NCBI GenBank assembly: GCA_016201205.1
Contig: JACQDF010000148.1
Span: 1 to 50,211 of the forward strand
Length of the DNA: 50,211 bases
DNA from: Acidobacteriota bacterium
Lineage (GTDB): Bacteria; Acidobacteriota; Terriglobia; Bryobacterales; Bryobacteraceae
Direction of reading: 5' to 3'
Part shown: positions 1 to 7,956 of the stretch, in pieces
How the letters are laid out: every line of letters starts with the position of its first letter
Position numbering within the stretch: position 1 is the stretch's first letter
The notes under the pieces: generated by a model
Seen by the model: only the letters and a program-made list of their open reading frames with translations
The model's database searches: none
Told to the model about the DNA's origin: nothing
Made by a program: the position numbers and the translations under genes

Positions 1-140
1 AGATGGTGATGCCAGGGGACAACGTGACGCTGGTGGTGGAGTTGATCACGCCGGTGGCGATGGACAAGGGATTGCGGTTTGCGATTCGCGAGGGTGGCCG
101 GACGGTGGGTGCAGGCACGGTGACCGAGATCCTCCAGTAG
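1..140 (+). CDS. tuf: elongation factor Tu, C-terminal end (5' truncated by window)
   Basis: The window opens inside a reading frame (codons from position 3) that ends with TAG at 138-140. The 45 visible residues run from [14 protein letters not shown] to [14 protein letters not shown] and match the extreme C terminus of EF-Tu domain 3, including the [16 protein letters not shown] element that is almost invariant in the family. EF-Tu carries aminoacyl-tRNA to the ribosome as a GTPase; only its third beta-barrel is visible, so the GTPase domain cannot be checked. The following order tRNA-Trp, secE, nusG, rplK is the usual bacterial neighbourhood of a tuf copy, which supports the call. Confidence 0.93.
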   Translation, partial: MVMPGDNVTLVVELITPVAMDKGLRFAIREGGRTVGAGTVTEILQ

Positions 141-203
141 GCCCGTAAGGCTGGCGAAGCGGGCAGTCTTGGGAGTAAGATGGGAGCGTAGGAGTTTGTC
201 ACT

Positions 204-278
204 AGGGGCGTAGGTTTAACGGTAGACCAGCGGTCTCCAAAACCGCGAGTGGGGGTTCGAATCCCTCCGCCCCTGCCA
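204..278 (+). tRNA. tRNA-Trp (anticodon CCA)
   Basis: The acceptor stem AGGGGCG (204-210) pairs with CGCCCCT (268-274), with discriminator G at 275 and a genome-encoded CCA at 276-278. The anticodon stem GCGGT (230-234) pairs with ACCGC (242-246) around the loop CTCCAAA, giving anticodon CCA at 237-239, which reads the Trp codon UGG. The T arm GGGGG/CCCTC encloses TTCGAAT. A tRNA-Trp between tuf and secE is a common bacterial arrangement. It is likely co-transcribed with, or just upstream of, secE-nusG. Confidence 0.97.
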
Positions 279-336
279 GTCGCCTGCGCAATCCGGACCT
301 GCTCCGAGCCTGAATTGCAATCTCGACAGGAAGTGA

Positions 337-600
337 GTGGTGGTGGCTATGGAAAGCGAAACTCGGGTCGAAACGCCGTCCTTGGGACAGAAGGTAACTG
401 GCTGGCCGGCGAGCGTCAAGGCCTACATCGAAGAGTTGCAGTCCGAGATGCGGCGGGTGACCTGGCCGAGTTGGAAACAGGTGCGCGCCACCACCACCGT
501 CGTCATTGTCGCTGTGTTCGCCTTCGGGGTCTACTTCTTTGCCGTCGACCTTGCGATCACCAGGGTGGTCACCAAGATTTTCGACGCATTCACAAAATAG
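337..600 (+). CDS. secE: preprotein translocase subunit SecE
   Basis: SecE clamps the two halves of SecY together in the inner-membrane Sec translocon. The short protein (87 residues from GTG 337) has an amphipathic helix with the family signature, including RRVTWPSWKQ near residues 41-50, followed by one transmembrane segment (about residues 53-75) and a short tail. The length fits the one-helix bacterial form. The start is uncertain: GTG codons at 337, 340 and 343 and an ATG at 349 are all in frame. An AGGAAG sequence at 328-333 lies too close to 337 and too far from 349, so 340 or 343 is the most natural start. nusG follows after a few bases and is expected to be co-transcribed. Confidence 0.95.
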   Translation: MVVAMESETRVETPSLGQKVTGWPASVKAYIEELQSEMRRVTWPSWKQVRATTTVVIVAVFAFGVYFFAVDLAITRVVTKIFDAFTK

Positions 601-615
601 GCGGAAGTGAAAAGC

Positions 616-1248
616 ATGGCCGAAGAAGACAACTTGCAGCAAGGTGAGACAGGCGGGCCTGAAGAGCCAGCCGTGCCGGCCGTCGAAGGGTCCGCGGCGA
701 GCGAGCCCGACGACGACGAGACCAAGCAGTGGTACATCATCCACAGCTACTCGGGCTTTGAGCAGAAAGTGGCCGAGTCGCTCAAGAACCGCGCCGAGGC
801 CTTCGGGTTTTCCTACAAGATCGGCAAGATCCTGATTCCGACCGAGGAAGTGGTGGAGCTGCGCGGTGGCAAGAAAGTGACCAGCAAACGACTGCTCTAC
901 CCCGGCTACGTGCTGGTGCAGATGAGCATGGACGACCAGCTTTGGCACGAGATCAAGAACACCCCGCGGGTGACAGGCTTCGTCGGCGGCGGCAATACGC
1001 CCGTACCCCTGACCCGCGAGGAAGTGCGGCAGATCCTGTTCCGGCAGGCCAGTTCGGCCGACCGCCCGCGTCCCAAGCTGAATTTCGAAAAAGGCGAGTC
1101 CGTCCGCATCATCGAAGGTCCGTTTTCCAACTTTTCCGGCAAAGTGGATGAAGTCAATGCCGAGCGCAACACGTTGCGCATTCTGGTGACCATCTTCGGC
1201 AGGGCGACGCCGGTCGAGCTCGAGTTTCTGCAAGTGGAAAAGATCTAA
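616..1248 (+). CDS. nusG: transcription termination/antitermination protein NusG
   Basis: NusG binds RNA polymerase with its N-terminal NGN domain and links it to Rho or the ribosome through its C-terminal KOW domain. The first ~40 residues are acidic and Ala/Pro-rich, an extension beyond the minimal family. The NGN domain starts at [13 protein letters not shown] and contains GYVLVQM and the [11 protein letters not shown] element. The KOW domain carries [19 protein letters not shown] near residues 158-176. The ATG at 616 is preferred over an in-frame GTG at 607 because GGAAG at 602-606 is well spaced from it. The gene sits 15 bases after secE, as usual. Confidence 0.96.
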   Translation: MAEEDNLQQGETGGPEEPAVPAVEGSAASEPDDDETKQWYIIHSYSGFEQKVAESLKNRAEAFGFSYKIGKILIPTEEVVELRGGKKVTSKRLLYPGYVLVQMSMDDQLWHEIKNTPRVTGFVGGGNTPVPLTREEVRQILFRQASSADRPRPKLNFEKGESVRIIEGPFSNFSGKVDEVNAERNTLRILVTIFGRATPVELEFLQVEKI

Positions 1249-1285
1249 CAGGGAGAAAAGATTTCATCATTCTGAAGGGATTCTT

Positions 1286-1717
1286 ATGGCCAAGAAAGTC
1301 AATGCGCAGGTGAAATTGCAGATCCCCGCCGGAAAGGCGACGCCCGCTCCTCCGGTCGGCACCGCGCTCGGCCCGCAGGGCGTCAATATTATGGAATTCT
1401 GCAAAGCCTTCAATGCCAAAACGTCCGCCAAGGATCAGGAAGGCCTCATCATCCCGGTCGTCATCACCATCTACTCCGACCGCACGTTCACCTTCATCAC
1501 CAAGACGCCGCCGGTGCCTGTGTTGATCAAGCGGGCGGTGAATCTGGCCAAGGGTTCGAACGAGCCGAACAAGAACAAAGTCGGCAAGATCACCGCCAGG
1601 CAGGTGGAAGAGATCGCCAGGATCAAGATGCCCGATCTGAACTGTTTTGAACTGGCGGCTGCGGTCGAGTGCGTCAAGGGCACGGCGCGCAGCATGGGCG
1701 TGGACGTAGTAGTGTAG
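1286..1717 (+). CDS. rplK: 50S ribosomal protein L11
   Basis: L11 binds the GTPase-associated region of 23S rRNA and shapes the factor-binding stalk base. The 143-residue product has the full family pattern: [20 protein letters not shown] near the N terminus, the [13 protein letters not shown] element, and the C-terminal rRNA-binding domain ending in [12 protein letters not shown]. The length is normal (about 141). An AAGGG sequence sits a few bases before the ATG. In most bacteria rplA (L1) follows directly in the same operon, but here no L1 reading frame follows and the next gene belongs to a polysaccharide locus. Confidence 0.97.
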   Translation: MAKKVNAQVKLQIPAGKATPAPPVGTALGPQGVNIMEFCKAFNAKTSAKDQEGLIIPVVITIYSDRTFTFITKTPPVPVLIKRAVNLAKGSNEPNKNKVGKITARQVEEIARIKMPDLNCFELAAAVECVKGTARSMGVDVVV

Positions 1718-1722
1718 CGCCA

Positions 1723-1810
1723 GCCGGCGTCGTGCTCCAAGACGAAACGCCGGTGTGCATGTTGTTCCACTAAGAAACCCAAACTGGTAAACAGCGCACG
1801 AGACGCCGGC
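1723..1810 (+). other. imperfect long-range inverted repeat after rplK
   Basis: GCCGGCGTCGTGC at 1723-1735 is matched by GCACGAGACGCCGGC at 1796-1810, which is its reverse complement apart from a two-base insertion. The arms enclose about 60 bases. There is no T-run, so it is not a textbook terminator, but it could fold at the 3' end of the rplK transcript or be a rearrangement scar where rplA would be expected. Confidence 0.3.
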
Positions 1811-1888
1811 CGCGGGCGGATGCGTTTGTGTACATTTTCTCCTCATCTTTCCAATGTCTTCGAAACTGTTTTGCTTCTGTGCGTGATC

Positions 1889-1905
1889 TTGGCACCATGC
1901 GTGCA
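1889..1905 (+). promoter_or_regulatory. sigma54 (RpoN)-like -24/-12 promoter for the EPS locus
   Basis: TTGGCACCATGCGTGCA keeps the two decisive RpoN dinucleotides, GG at 1891-1892 and GC at 1903-1904, with exactly 10 bases between them. It also has the flanking TTGGCAC and TGCA of the consensus; the inner G and one T are replaced. It lies 64 bases before the first EPS-locus gene and faces it. RpoN with an enhancer-binding protein would be needed; no such regulator is visible in the window. This is a motif match only. Confidence 0.4.
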
Positions 1906-1968
1906 CCGGAGCGAACTGGCGGCGTTCTTTGGCCTGCGCCGCCGTCAGAAAACAAAGGAAAACGGACT

Positions 1969-2277
1969 ATGCCAGTTTTTAAGCCGAGAAACCGCCTGGT
2001 GAACTTCCGCCTGAGCGAAGAGGAATTCGAGAAGCTCCGCGCCAGTTGCTCCCTGTATGGGGCACGCAGCCTGTCCGACTTTGCACGGGCCGCCGTCATG
2101 CGCAGCGTGGCCAATGGTTCGCCGGGCGAGATGGAAGAGCCCGAACCAAAGCTCACTCATATCGACCGTAAGGTGAATGACCTGGAATCGCGCGTGGGCG
2201 AGTTGGTGCGGCTCATCGACGTGTTGCGCCGCGAAACCGTGCCTGCGCTGGCCGAATCCGGCGTTCGGGGAGAATAA
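1969..2277 (+). CDS. small ribbon-helix-helix-like protein with C-terminal coiled coil
   Basis: The 102-residue product has, at about residues 7-40, a beta-strand then two helices (VNFRLSEEEFEKLRA, then GARSLSDFARAAVM) that resembles the ribbon-helix-helix fold of Arc/CopG/MobC-type DNA-binding proteins. The C-terminal third is a heptad-rich helix (HIDRKVNDLESRVGELVRLI) likely to form a coiled coil. The start at ATG 1969 has AAGGA at a good distance; an open frame continues upstream to 1828 but has no similar support. It lies 6 bases before the EPS exporter gene and looks like the first gene of that transcript. A local regulator or a mobilisation-type accessory are both possible; function is not known. 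Confidence 0.7.
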   Translation: MPVFKPRNRLVNFRLSEEEFEKLRASCSLYGARSLSDFARAAVMRSVANGSPGEMEEPEPKLTHIDRKVNDLESRVGELVRLIDVLRRETVPALAESGVRGE

Positions 2278-2283
2278 ACCACC

Positions 2284-3228
2284 ATGTGGCTTGTGCTGGG
2301 TTGGCTGATGGTCTTTTCGGCGTGGGGACAAACGCGTCCTGTCACGCCCATCGACGTGGGCGGTCCGAACCTGCCGGCGCAGAAGATCGGGCCCAATGAT
2401 CTGGTGGGGGTCACGGTCTATGATGCGCCGGAACTGAGCCGGGCCGTGCGTGTCAGTAGCGACGGCTTCCTTCGGCTGCCGATGTTGCGGCAAAGGATCC
2501 GCGCCGAAGGGCTCATGCCGGATGAGTTGGAGGGAAACATCGCTGCCGTGATTCGCGCTGAGAATCTATTGGTGGATCCGGTGGTCACCATCACGATGGT
2601 CGAGTACCACAGCCGGCCGATCAGCGTAGTGGGAGCCGTCCGGCGTCCGGTGACGTTCCAGGCAGTCGGGACAACGACGCTGGTGGATGCGCTCACGCGC
2701 GCCGAGGGGCTGGCCCAGGAAGCCGGCCCTGAAATCCTGGTGAGCCGCCCCCAGAAAGGCGAAAATGGCTCCCCGGCCACGCTGATCCAGCGCATTCCGG
2801 TTCGCGGGTTGATCGACGAAGCCGATCCCGAGCTGAACGTGCAGTTGTTCGGCGGCGAGCAGATCCGGGTGCCGGAAGTCGGCAAGGTGTTTGTGGTCGG
2901 CAACGTCCGCAAGCCCGGCGCTTATCCTGTTCAGGACACCTCCGGCACCAGTGTGCTGAAGCTGTTGGCGGTAGCCGAGGGGCTGCTTTCCTTTGCCGCC
3001 AAGCAGGCCTATATCTACCGCCGTGAACCGGGTTCCAGCGCCAAGAACGAAATCCCCATCGAGATCGAAAAGATCATCCAACGCAAGTCTCCGGACGTGC
3101 CGCTGGAAGCCAACGACATTCTCTATATACCCGAAAACAAAGGCAAACGGCTGACCATCACCACCCTGGAACGGATGGCCACGTTTGGATCCGCCACCGC
3201 CAGCGGCATGATCATCTGGCGGCGCTGA
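2284..3228 (+). CDS. polysaccharide export outer-membrane protein (Wza/OPX-like, SLBB domains)
   Basis: OPX proteins form the outer-membrane channel through which Wzx/Wzy-made polysaccharide leaves the cell. The 314-residue protein starts with a short signal peptide (MWLVLGWLMVFSAWGQ), with no lipobox cysteine. A polysaccharide-export domain follows (about residues 37-118, with KIGPNDLVGVTVYD), then two SLBB-like domains (ISVVGAVRRPVTF and FVVGNVRKPGAYPV). The C terminus ends in a Met/Ile-rich helix and WRR, as expected for a C-terminal membrane segment. The missing acylation site separates it from E. coli Wza. It is followed after 21 bases by the Wzc-like gene, its usual partner. Confidence 0.88.
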   Translation: MWLVLGWLMVFSAWGQTRPVTPIDVGGPNLPAQKIGPNDLVGVTVYDAPELSRAVRVSSDGFLRLPMLRQRIRAEGLMPDELEGNIAAVIRAENLLVDPVVTITMVEYHSRPISVVGAVRRPVTFQAVGTTTLVDALTRAEGLAQEAGPEILVSRPQKGENGSPATLIQRIPVRGLIDEADPELNVQLFGGEQIRVPEVGKVFVVGNVRKPGAYPVQDTSGTSVLKLLAVAEGLLSFAAKQAYIYRREPGSSAKNEIPIEIEKIIQRKSPDVPLEANDILYIPENKGKRLTITTLERMATFGSATASGMIIWRR

Positions 3229-3249
3229 TTTCTTCACCCGAGACAATCC

Positions 3250-5457
3250 ATGCACTTTGAGAAAACCAACAAAGAACTTGTGCTCGCTGGCGACAGCACC
3301 CGCCTGGCGCCCTTCTATCCGGCTCCGTTGGCCGGACCGGGACCGGAACCAGCGCCGGAAGAAGCGGGCGTTCCCCTGTCTCATTACCTCTGGATCTTCA
3401 AGCGCCACCGCTGGAAGATCACCGGGTTCGTGACGGCTTCGGTTCTGGCCACCTTCGTGGTCTCGAGTCGTATCACTCCGATCTATGAGGCCACCTCGGC
3501 GGTCGATATCGACCGCCAGACTCCCATCGGCGTGGTCGGCCAGGAGGCGGTGCGCTCGCCCACGGTCAATGACGCCGATCAGTTCCTGGCCACGCAGATC
3601 CGGCTTGTGCAATCAGACAGTGTGCTGCGGCCGGTGGCGCAGAAATACAATCTGCTCGAGCACGAAAGCCAGCTCGATGCTTCCGAAGCGGCCCTTCCGG
3701 GAGCCGCTCAGGCCCCAATCCTGCTCCGAAGGCTAAAGGTGACCCGGCCAGCCAATACCTACCTTTTGCTGATCAGTTACCGGTCCCCTGATCCGCAGTT
3801 GGCGGCCGACACTGCCAATGCAGTTGCTCAATCCTACCTCGAGCACACTTACAACATCCGCTTCCGGGCTTCGGCCTCTCTCACCAGCTTCATGGAGAAG
3901 CAACTCGAGGAGCTGCGCGCCAAGATGGAGCGGTCCGGCGCCGCGCTGGCGCAGTTTGAGCGGGACCTGAACGTCATCAATCCGGAAGAGAAGACCAACA
4001 TCCTGTCGGCCCGCTTGCTGCAATTGAACACCGAATTCACCAAAGCCCAGGCCGAGCGCGTCGGCAGGGAAGCCGCGTTTCAATCCGTGCGCGACGGTTC
4101 GATCGAAGCGGCTCAAGTCTCGGGCCAGGGCGAGCCGTTGCGCCGGCTCACGGACAAAGTCAATGAGGCGCAGGAGAAGTTCAGCGAAATCAAAGCCCAT
4201 TACGGCATCGCCCACCCGGAGTACCGCAAGGCCGAAGCGCATCTGGCTGAAGTCCAGAGGCAACTCGACAGAACCAGGCAGAACATCGTGCAGCGAGTCG
4301 AAGTCCAGTTCCAGGAGTCCGGCAACCGCGAGGCGATGCTGGCGCGGACGCTACAGGACACCAAGAGAGAATTCGACCGGCTCAACGCCCGTTCCTTTGA
4401 ATACCAGGCGCTCAAGCGCGAGGCCGAGGCGGACAAGAAACTGTACGAAGAGCTGGTTCGCAAGATCAAAGAGGCCGGGATCAATGCCAGCTTCCAGAAT
4501 TCCTCGATTAGGATTGCGGATGCAGCCCGGCCGGGCGTGAAGCCGGTCTTTCCGAACGTGAAGCTCAACCTCGCGCTGGCATTCTTGTTTTCCACGCTTC
4601 TGGCCCTGGGGGCGGCGGTGCTCAGTGACGCTTTGGATACGACCATTCGCGATCCCGAGCAGGTGGCGCGCACACTAAGGACGGAGGTGATCGGCTCTCT
4701 GCCGGTGGTCAAGAATTGGAGAGGGAGCCTGGGCCCCGTTCCCCAACAGACTGACAGCACGGCGCTAGTGGCCTTCTCCGATGTGGGCGACCACGTCAAC
4801 AGTTATGGAGAAGCGATTCGTACACTTCGCAATTCGATTCTGCTCAGTGACTTCGATCGCCGCCTCCGCTCGCTGCTGGTGACCAGCGCGTCCCCGGGCG
4901 AGGGTAAGTCCACCATTGCCGCCCATCTGGCCGCCACCCACGCCAGCCAGCACCATCGCACCCTTCTGATCGATGGCGACTTGCGCCGGCCAAGCGTGCA
5001 CAAGCGCTTTGGCATCTCTTCCCTGGTGGGTCTGTCCAATGTGCTTACCAGTGAGGTGCCATGGCGTGATGCGCTGGTGAAGCCGGAAGGGCTTCCCGAC
5101 CTCGACATTCTCCCCGCGGGTCCTCCTTCGCGGCGCGCCGCCGACCTGATCGGCCGGGGTCTGATGGAGCTGCTCGAAGAAGCCGGCCCTCAGTACGACC
5201 TGGTGATTCTCGACGCGCCTCCCTTACTGGGGTTCGCCGAGCCGCTGCAAATGGCCACCGCCGTGGATGGCGTCGTGGTGGTGACACGCGCCGGAGATAC
5301 GAATCGGAAAGCGGTCGCCGCCGTGCTGGCGACACTGAGCCGGCTGCGCGCCAATGTCATGGGGATTGTGCTGAATCAGGTCCATCAGGAAATGAGCGAC
5401 AGCTACTACTACTACAGCCATTACGGAAAATACTACCGGCCGAATGGCAGGAGTTGA
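3250..5457 (+). CDS. polysaccharide co-polymerase with tyrosine autokinase domain (Wzc/BY-kinase)
   Basis: This inner-membrane protein controls polymer length and export by cycles of tyrosine phosphorylation. The Wzz-type domain (residues about 35-465) has transmembrane segments near 56-77 and 437-457, with a long coiled-coil periplasmic region and the GVKPVFPNVKLN Pro motif before the second segment. The cytoplasmic kinase has Walker A (SPGEGKSTIA, near 548-557), the A' motif LLIDGDLRRP and Walker B VILDAPP (near 652-658). The tail holds a tyrosine cluster, four consecutive Tyr at 719-722, then Y725, Y728 and Y729, the expected autophosphorylation sites. Kinase and Wzz parts are fused as in Proteobacteria. 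The gene overlaps the flippase gene by 14 bases. Confidence 0.93.
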   Translation: MHFEKTNKELVLAGDSTRLAPFYPAPLAGPGPEPAPEEAGVPLSHYLWIFKRHRWKITGFVTASVLATFVVSSRITPIYEATSAVDIDRQTPIGVVGQEAVRSPTVNDADQFLATQIRLVQSDSVLRPVAQKYNLLEHESQLDASEAALPGAAQAPILLRRLKVTRPANTYLLLISYRSPDPQLAADTANAVAQSYLEHTYNIRFRASASLTSFMEKQLEELRAKMERSGAALAQFERDLNVINPEEKTNILSARLLQLNTEFTKAQAERVGREAAFQSVRDGSIEAAQVSGQGEPLRRLTDKVNEAQEKFSEIKAHYGIAHPEYRKAEAHLAEVQRQLDRTRQNIVQRVEVQFQESGNREAMLARTLQDTKREFDRLNARSFEYQALKREAEADKKLYEELVRKIKEAGINASFQNSSIRIADAARPGVKPVFPNVKLNLALAFLFSTLLALGAAVLSDALDTTIRDPEQVARTLRTEVIGSLPVVKNWRGSLGPVPQQTDSTALVAFSDVGDHVNSYGEAIRTLRNSILLSDFDRRLRSLLVTSASPGEGKSTIAAHLAATHASQHHRTLLIDGDLRRPSVHKRFGISSLVGLSNVLTSEVPWRDALVKPEGLPDLDILPAGPPSRRAADLIGRGLMELLEEAGPQYDLVILDAPPLLGFAEPLQMATAVDGVVVVTRAGDTNRKAVAAVLATLSRLRANVMGIVLNQVHQEMSDSYYYYSHYGKYYRPNGRS

Positions 5458-6736
5458 GCAAACACCCTACGGAGAGCATGTGAACGCAGCCGCCATCCCG
5501 ATGCCGCAGCCGGCGCCTCCTCTCACCCTGCGCGTCAACTTTGCCTGGGCGCTGGTCGGCAACGTGGCTGGAGCGGCCGCGCAGTGGCTGCTGATCGTCG
5601 TGCTGGCGCGGCTGGGAAATCCAAAGATGGTCGGTGCGTATGCTCTGGCTCTGGCTATCGCCGGCCCGGCATTCCTGCTGGCAAACCTTCACCTGCGCAC
5701 CCTGCTGGTCACCGACGTGGCTGGCCAGTTCCGGCTGGAAACTTACGCCGGACTGCGCTTGATCGCCGCCGTACTGTGCACACTGGCGTTGGCGGCATCG
5801 GCGGGCTTCTTCCGTGCTGAGATCCGGGGAGTTCTGATGGCAGTCGCGGTCTGGAAGGCTCTGGAGGCGATCAGCGACATCCTCCACGCAAAGTTGCAGC
5901 GGGAAGAGCGGATGGATCGAATCGGAAAATCCATGCTTGCGCGCGGCGCAGCTCTGGTGTGCGCCATGCTGGCCGCGCTGGCAGCCGGCATGGGGGTGAC
6001 GGCTGGGGCATGGCTGGGAGCCGCCGGCTCAGCGGCAATCTTTCTCTATGACTGGGCTGGAGCGGGCCGCCTGCTCTGCTTTCCTATGGCGGTGGCCGAG
6101 GTGGGCGCCTTGTTTCGCACCGCCGCTCCGCTGGCTTTTTCGCTTCTGTTTGTTTCTGTCAATGCCAATATTCCCCGCTATTTCCTCGCTCATTATCATA
6201 CCGAGAGGGAAGTGGGGATCTTCTCGGCCCTGAGCTACCTGTGTGTGGCGGCGAACACCTTCATATTGGCGCTCGGCCAGACCAGCGCCAGACGGCTGGC
6301 GTGCAGTTTCATCTCTCGGGATGCCTCTTCTTTTCTTCGCCACGGCGCCCCGATGCTGCTGCTGGCCGCCGCCCTGGGCATGGCTGGACTGATGGGGGCT
6401 ATCGCCGGAGGCCGGCCTGTTCTGTCCTTTCTTTACGGACGCGAATACGCTGGTGAATCCGGCGCTTTCATTTGGCTGATGGCGGCCGGCGGAGCCGGCT
6501 ACATGGGCGCGGCCGCCGGATGTCTGCTCTCCTCGGCCCGGTGGATCCGTCCGCAGGTTCCGCTGCTGGGCATCGTGACCTCGATGACAGCAGCTTCCTG
6601 CTATCTCCTGGTCCCCTCCCGCGGAATCCTCGGCGCTGCCCAGGGACAACTGGCGGGGTGCATGGTTCAGATTCTGCTCAGCACGGTGGTCCTGGTCTTC
6701 TGCTGCCGGCGCCAGTTTTCGAGGAGGCAGCGGTGA
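5444..6736 (+). CDS. Wzx-type lipid-linked oligosaccharide flippase
   Basis: The 430-residue, strongly hydrophobic protein has about 12-14 predicted transmembrane segments and begins with a short polar N terminus followed by NFAWALVGNVAGAAAQWLLI, the characteristic first helix of the polysaccharide-synthase/MATE-like flippase family. A later VNANIPRYFLA segment and a LYGREYAGE loop are also typical. It would move undecaprenyl-pyrophosphate-linked repeat units to the periplasm. ATG 5444 lies inside the end of the kinase gene, and an in-frame GTG at 5480 is an alternative start. The stop overlaps the next start as GTGA. Confidence 0.85.
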   Translation: MAGVEQTPYGEHVNAAAIPMPQPAPPLTLRVNFAWALVGNVAGAAAQWLLIVVLARLGNPKMVGAYALALAIAGPAFLLANLHLRTLLVTDVAGQFRLETYAGLRLIAAVLCTLALAASAGFFRAEIRGVLMAVAVWKALEAISDILHAKLQREERMDRIGKSMLARGAALVCAMLAALAAGMGVTAGAWLGAAGSAAIFLYDWAGAGRLLCFPMAVAEVGALFRTAAPLAFSLLFVSVNANIPRYFLAHYHTEREVGIFSALSYLCVAANTFILALGQTSARRLACSFISRDASSFLRHGAPMLLLAAALGMAGLMGAIAGGRPVLSFLYGREYAGESGAFIWLMAAGGAGYMGAAAGCLLSSARWIRPQVPLLGIVTSMTAASCYLLVPSRGILGAAQGQLAGCMVQILLSTVVLVFCCRRQFSRRQR

Positions 6737-7956
6737 GCGCCCAATCGCGGAACGCAATCGGGCAAGGCTGGGAGCGCGTTGGTTTCAATCTCGTGTGGAT
6801 GCTGGTATTCACGATTCCGTGGGGTGACATGGTTCTGCTGCCGATGGAGATCCAAGCCAGCCGCGCTTTGACCATCCTCACCTTTGGCGCCTGGCTGCTG
6901 TCGCTGTGGCGCGGCCAGCGCATGCGCCCCCTCACCGCCCCTCACTTGTGGATGCTTCTTTTCGTGGTTTGGGTCGCGTTCAACACGCTGTGGACTCCCG
7001 AGGCGGAGAAGAGTTTCCGCCGGACTTTGTCCTTTTTCCAGCTCTTTCTTGACGCCTGGCTGGTTCACCAGTGTTGCTGGAGCGCGGACAGGCGCCAGAG
7101 GCTGATGCTGGCCTATGTGCTGGGAGGGTACATCGGGTTCGCCGGTCTGATGTACAACTTTTTCCGCGACGTCCATCAGGGTGACGGCCGCTATACGGCG
7201 CCCGGATTTGATCCGAACGATCTGGCCGTCACTCTGGCTCTCGGCATCCCCATTGCATGGCGGCTGGGGTTTGGAGCACGGCAGGCTGTCTGGCTCAGCC
7301 GTGTGTACATCCCGTGCGCCATCCTCGGATGCGTTCTCAGCGCCTCCCGCAGCGGCCTGGTCACTCTTGCGGTCTGTCTGCTGTTTCCTCTGCTGGCTTT
7401 TCCGGCACGCTCCGCGCGCGCCATTGTGGGCGCCATGGTCCTGAGTGGTCTTTGCCTGGCTGTTGTCACCTCTTTCTGGAGCGAGGTCTCCACCCGCCGC
7501 CTGTCGACCATCACCCATGAGCTGACAGCAGGCGACCTGAACGGGCGTGTAGATATCTGGCAACACGGCATCGAGGCGTTTTTCGAACACCCCTTCACCG
7601 GCGTGGGAGCAGGCGGGTTTGCGGGCGCGGTCGGCGCCAGGCGCAGCGGTGAGTTGGCGGCCCACAACACGTTTCTCGGTGTGTTGGTGGAACACGGCCT
7701 GGTCGGACTGACCATCTTCCTCGGGGTTCTGGCGGCTTTGTTCTGGCGCGCAAGAAAGGCGCCCTCTCCGGAATCGAGCTTGTGGACCGTGCTGCTGCTC
7801 GGATGGTCGGTTGCGGCGTCGGCCTTGAGCTGGGAAAACCGCGAGCTGACATGGCTGCTGTGGGGGCTCTGTGCCGCCCAGCCGTGCCTCGGTCCCAGGC
7901 AAGCGAGGCTTTCTTCTCATCGGGCTGTTCTGTGGCGTGGGCAGGCCTATGCGTAG
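6733..7956 (+). CDS. O-antigen ligase/polymerase-like membrane protein (Wzy/WaaL family), copy 1
   Basis: The 407-residue protein is a polytopic membrane protein of the Wzy_C type. The signature region lies near residues 275-330, where VDIWQHGIEAFFEHPFTGVG is followed by AAHNTFLGVLVEHGLVGL, the periplasmic loop with the conserved His-Asn. It would join flipped repeat units into polymer (or ligate them). The start is taken as GTG 6733, whose last two bases form part of the flippase TGA (6734-6736), a classic coupled overlap. The frame is open much further upstream but that part is Arg/Pro-rich shadow sequence. A second family member closes the locus at 14594. Confidence 0.82.
   Translation: MSAQSRNAIGQGWERVGFNLVWMLVFTIPWGDMVLLPMEIQASRALTILTFGAWLLSLWRGQRMRPLTAPHLWMLLFVVWVAFNTLWTPEAEKSFRRTLSFFQLFLDAWLVHQCCWSADRRQRLMLAYVLGGYIGFAGLMYNFFRDVHQGDGRYTAPGFDPNDLAVTLALGIPIAWRLGFGARQAVWLSRVYIPCAILGCVLSASRSGLVTLAVCLLFPLLAFPARSARAIVGAMVLSGLCLAVVTSFWSEVSTRRLSTITHELTAGDLNGRVDIWQHGIEAFFEHPFTGVGAGGFAGAVGARRSGELAAHNTFLGVLVEHGLVGLTIFLGVLAALFWRARKAPSPESSLWTVLLLGWSVAASALSWENRELTWLLWGLCAAQPCLGPRQARLSSHRAVLWRGQAYA

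Noticed and set aside
202..1233. 343-residue open frame opposite secE-nusG
   Set aside because: Arises from G+C-rich third positions of the real genes; no family features, and it covers the tRNA.
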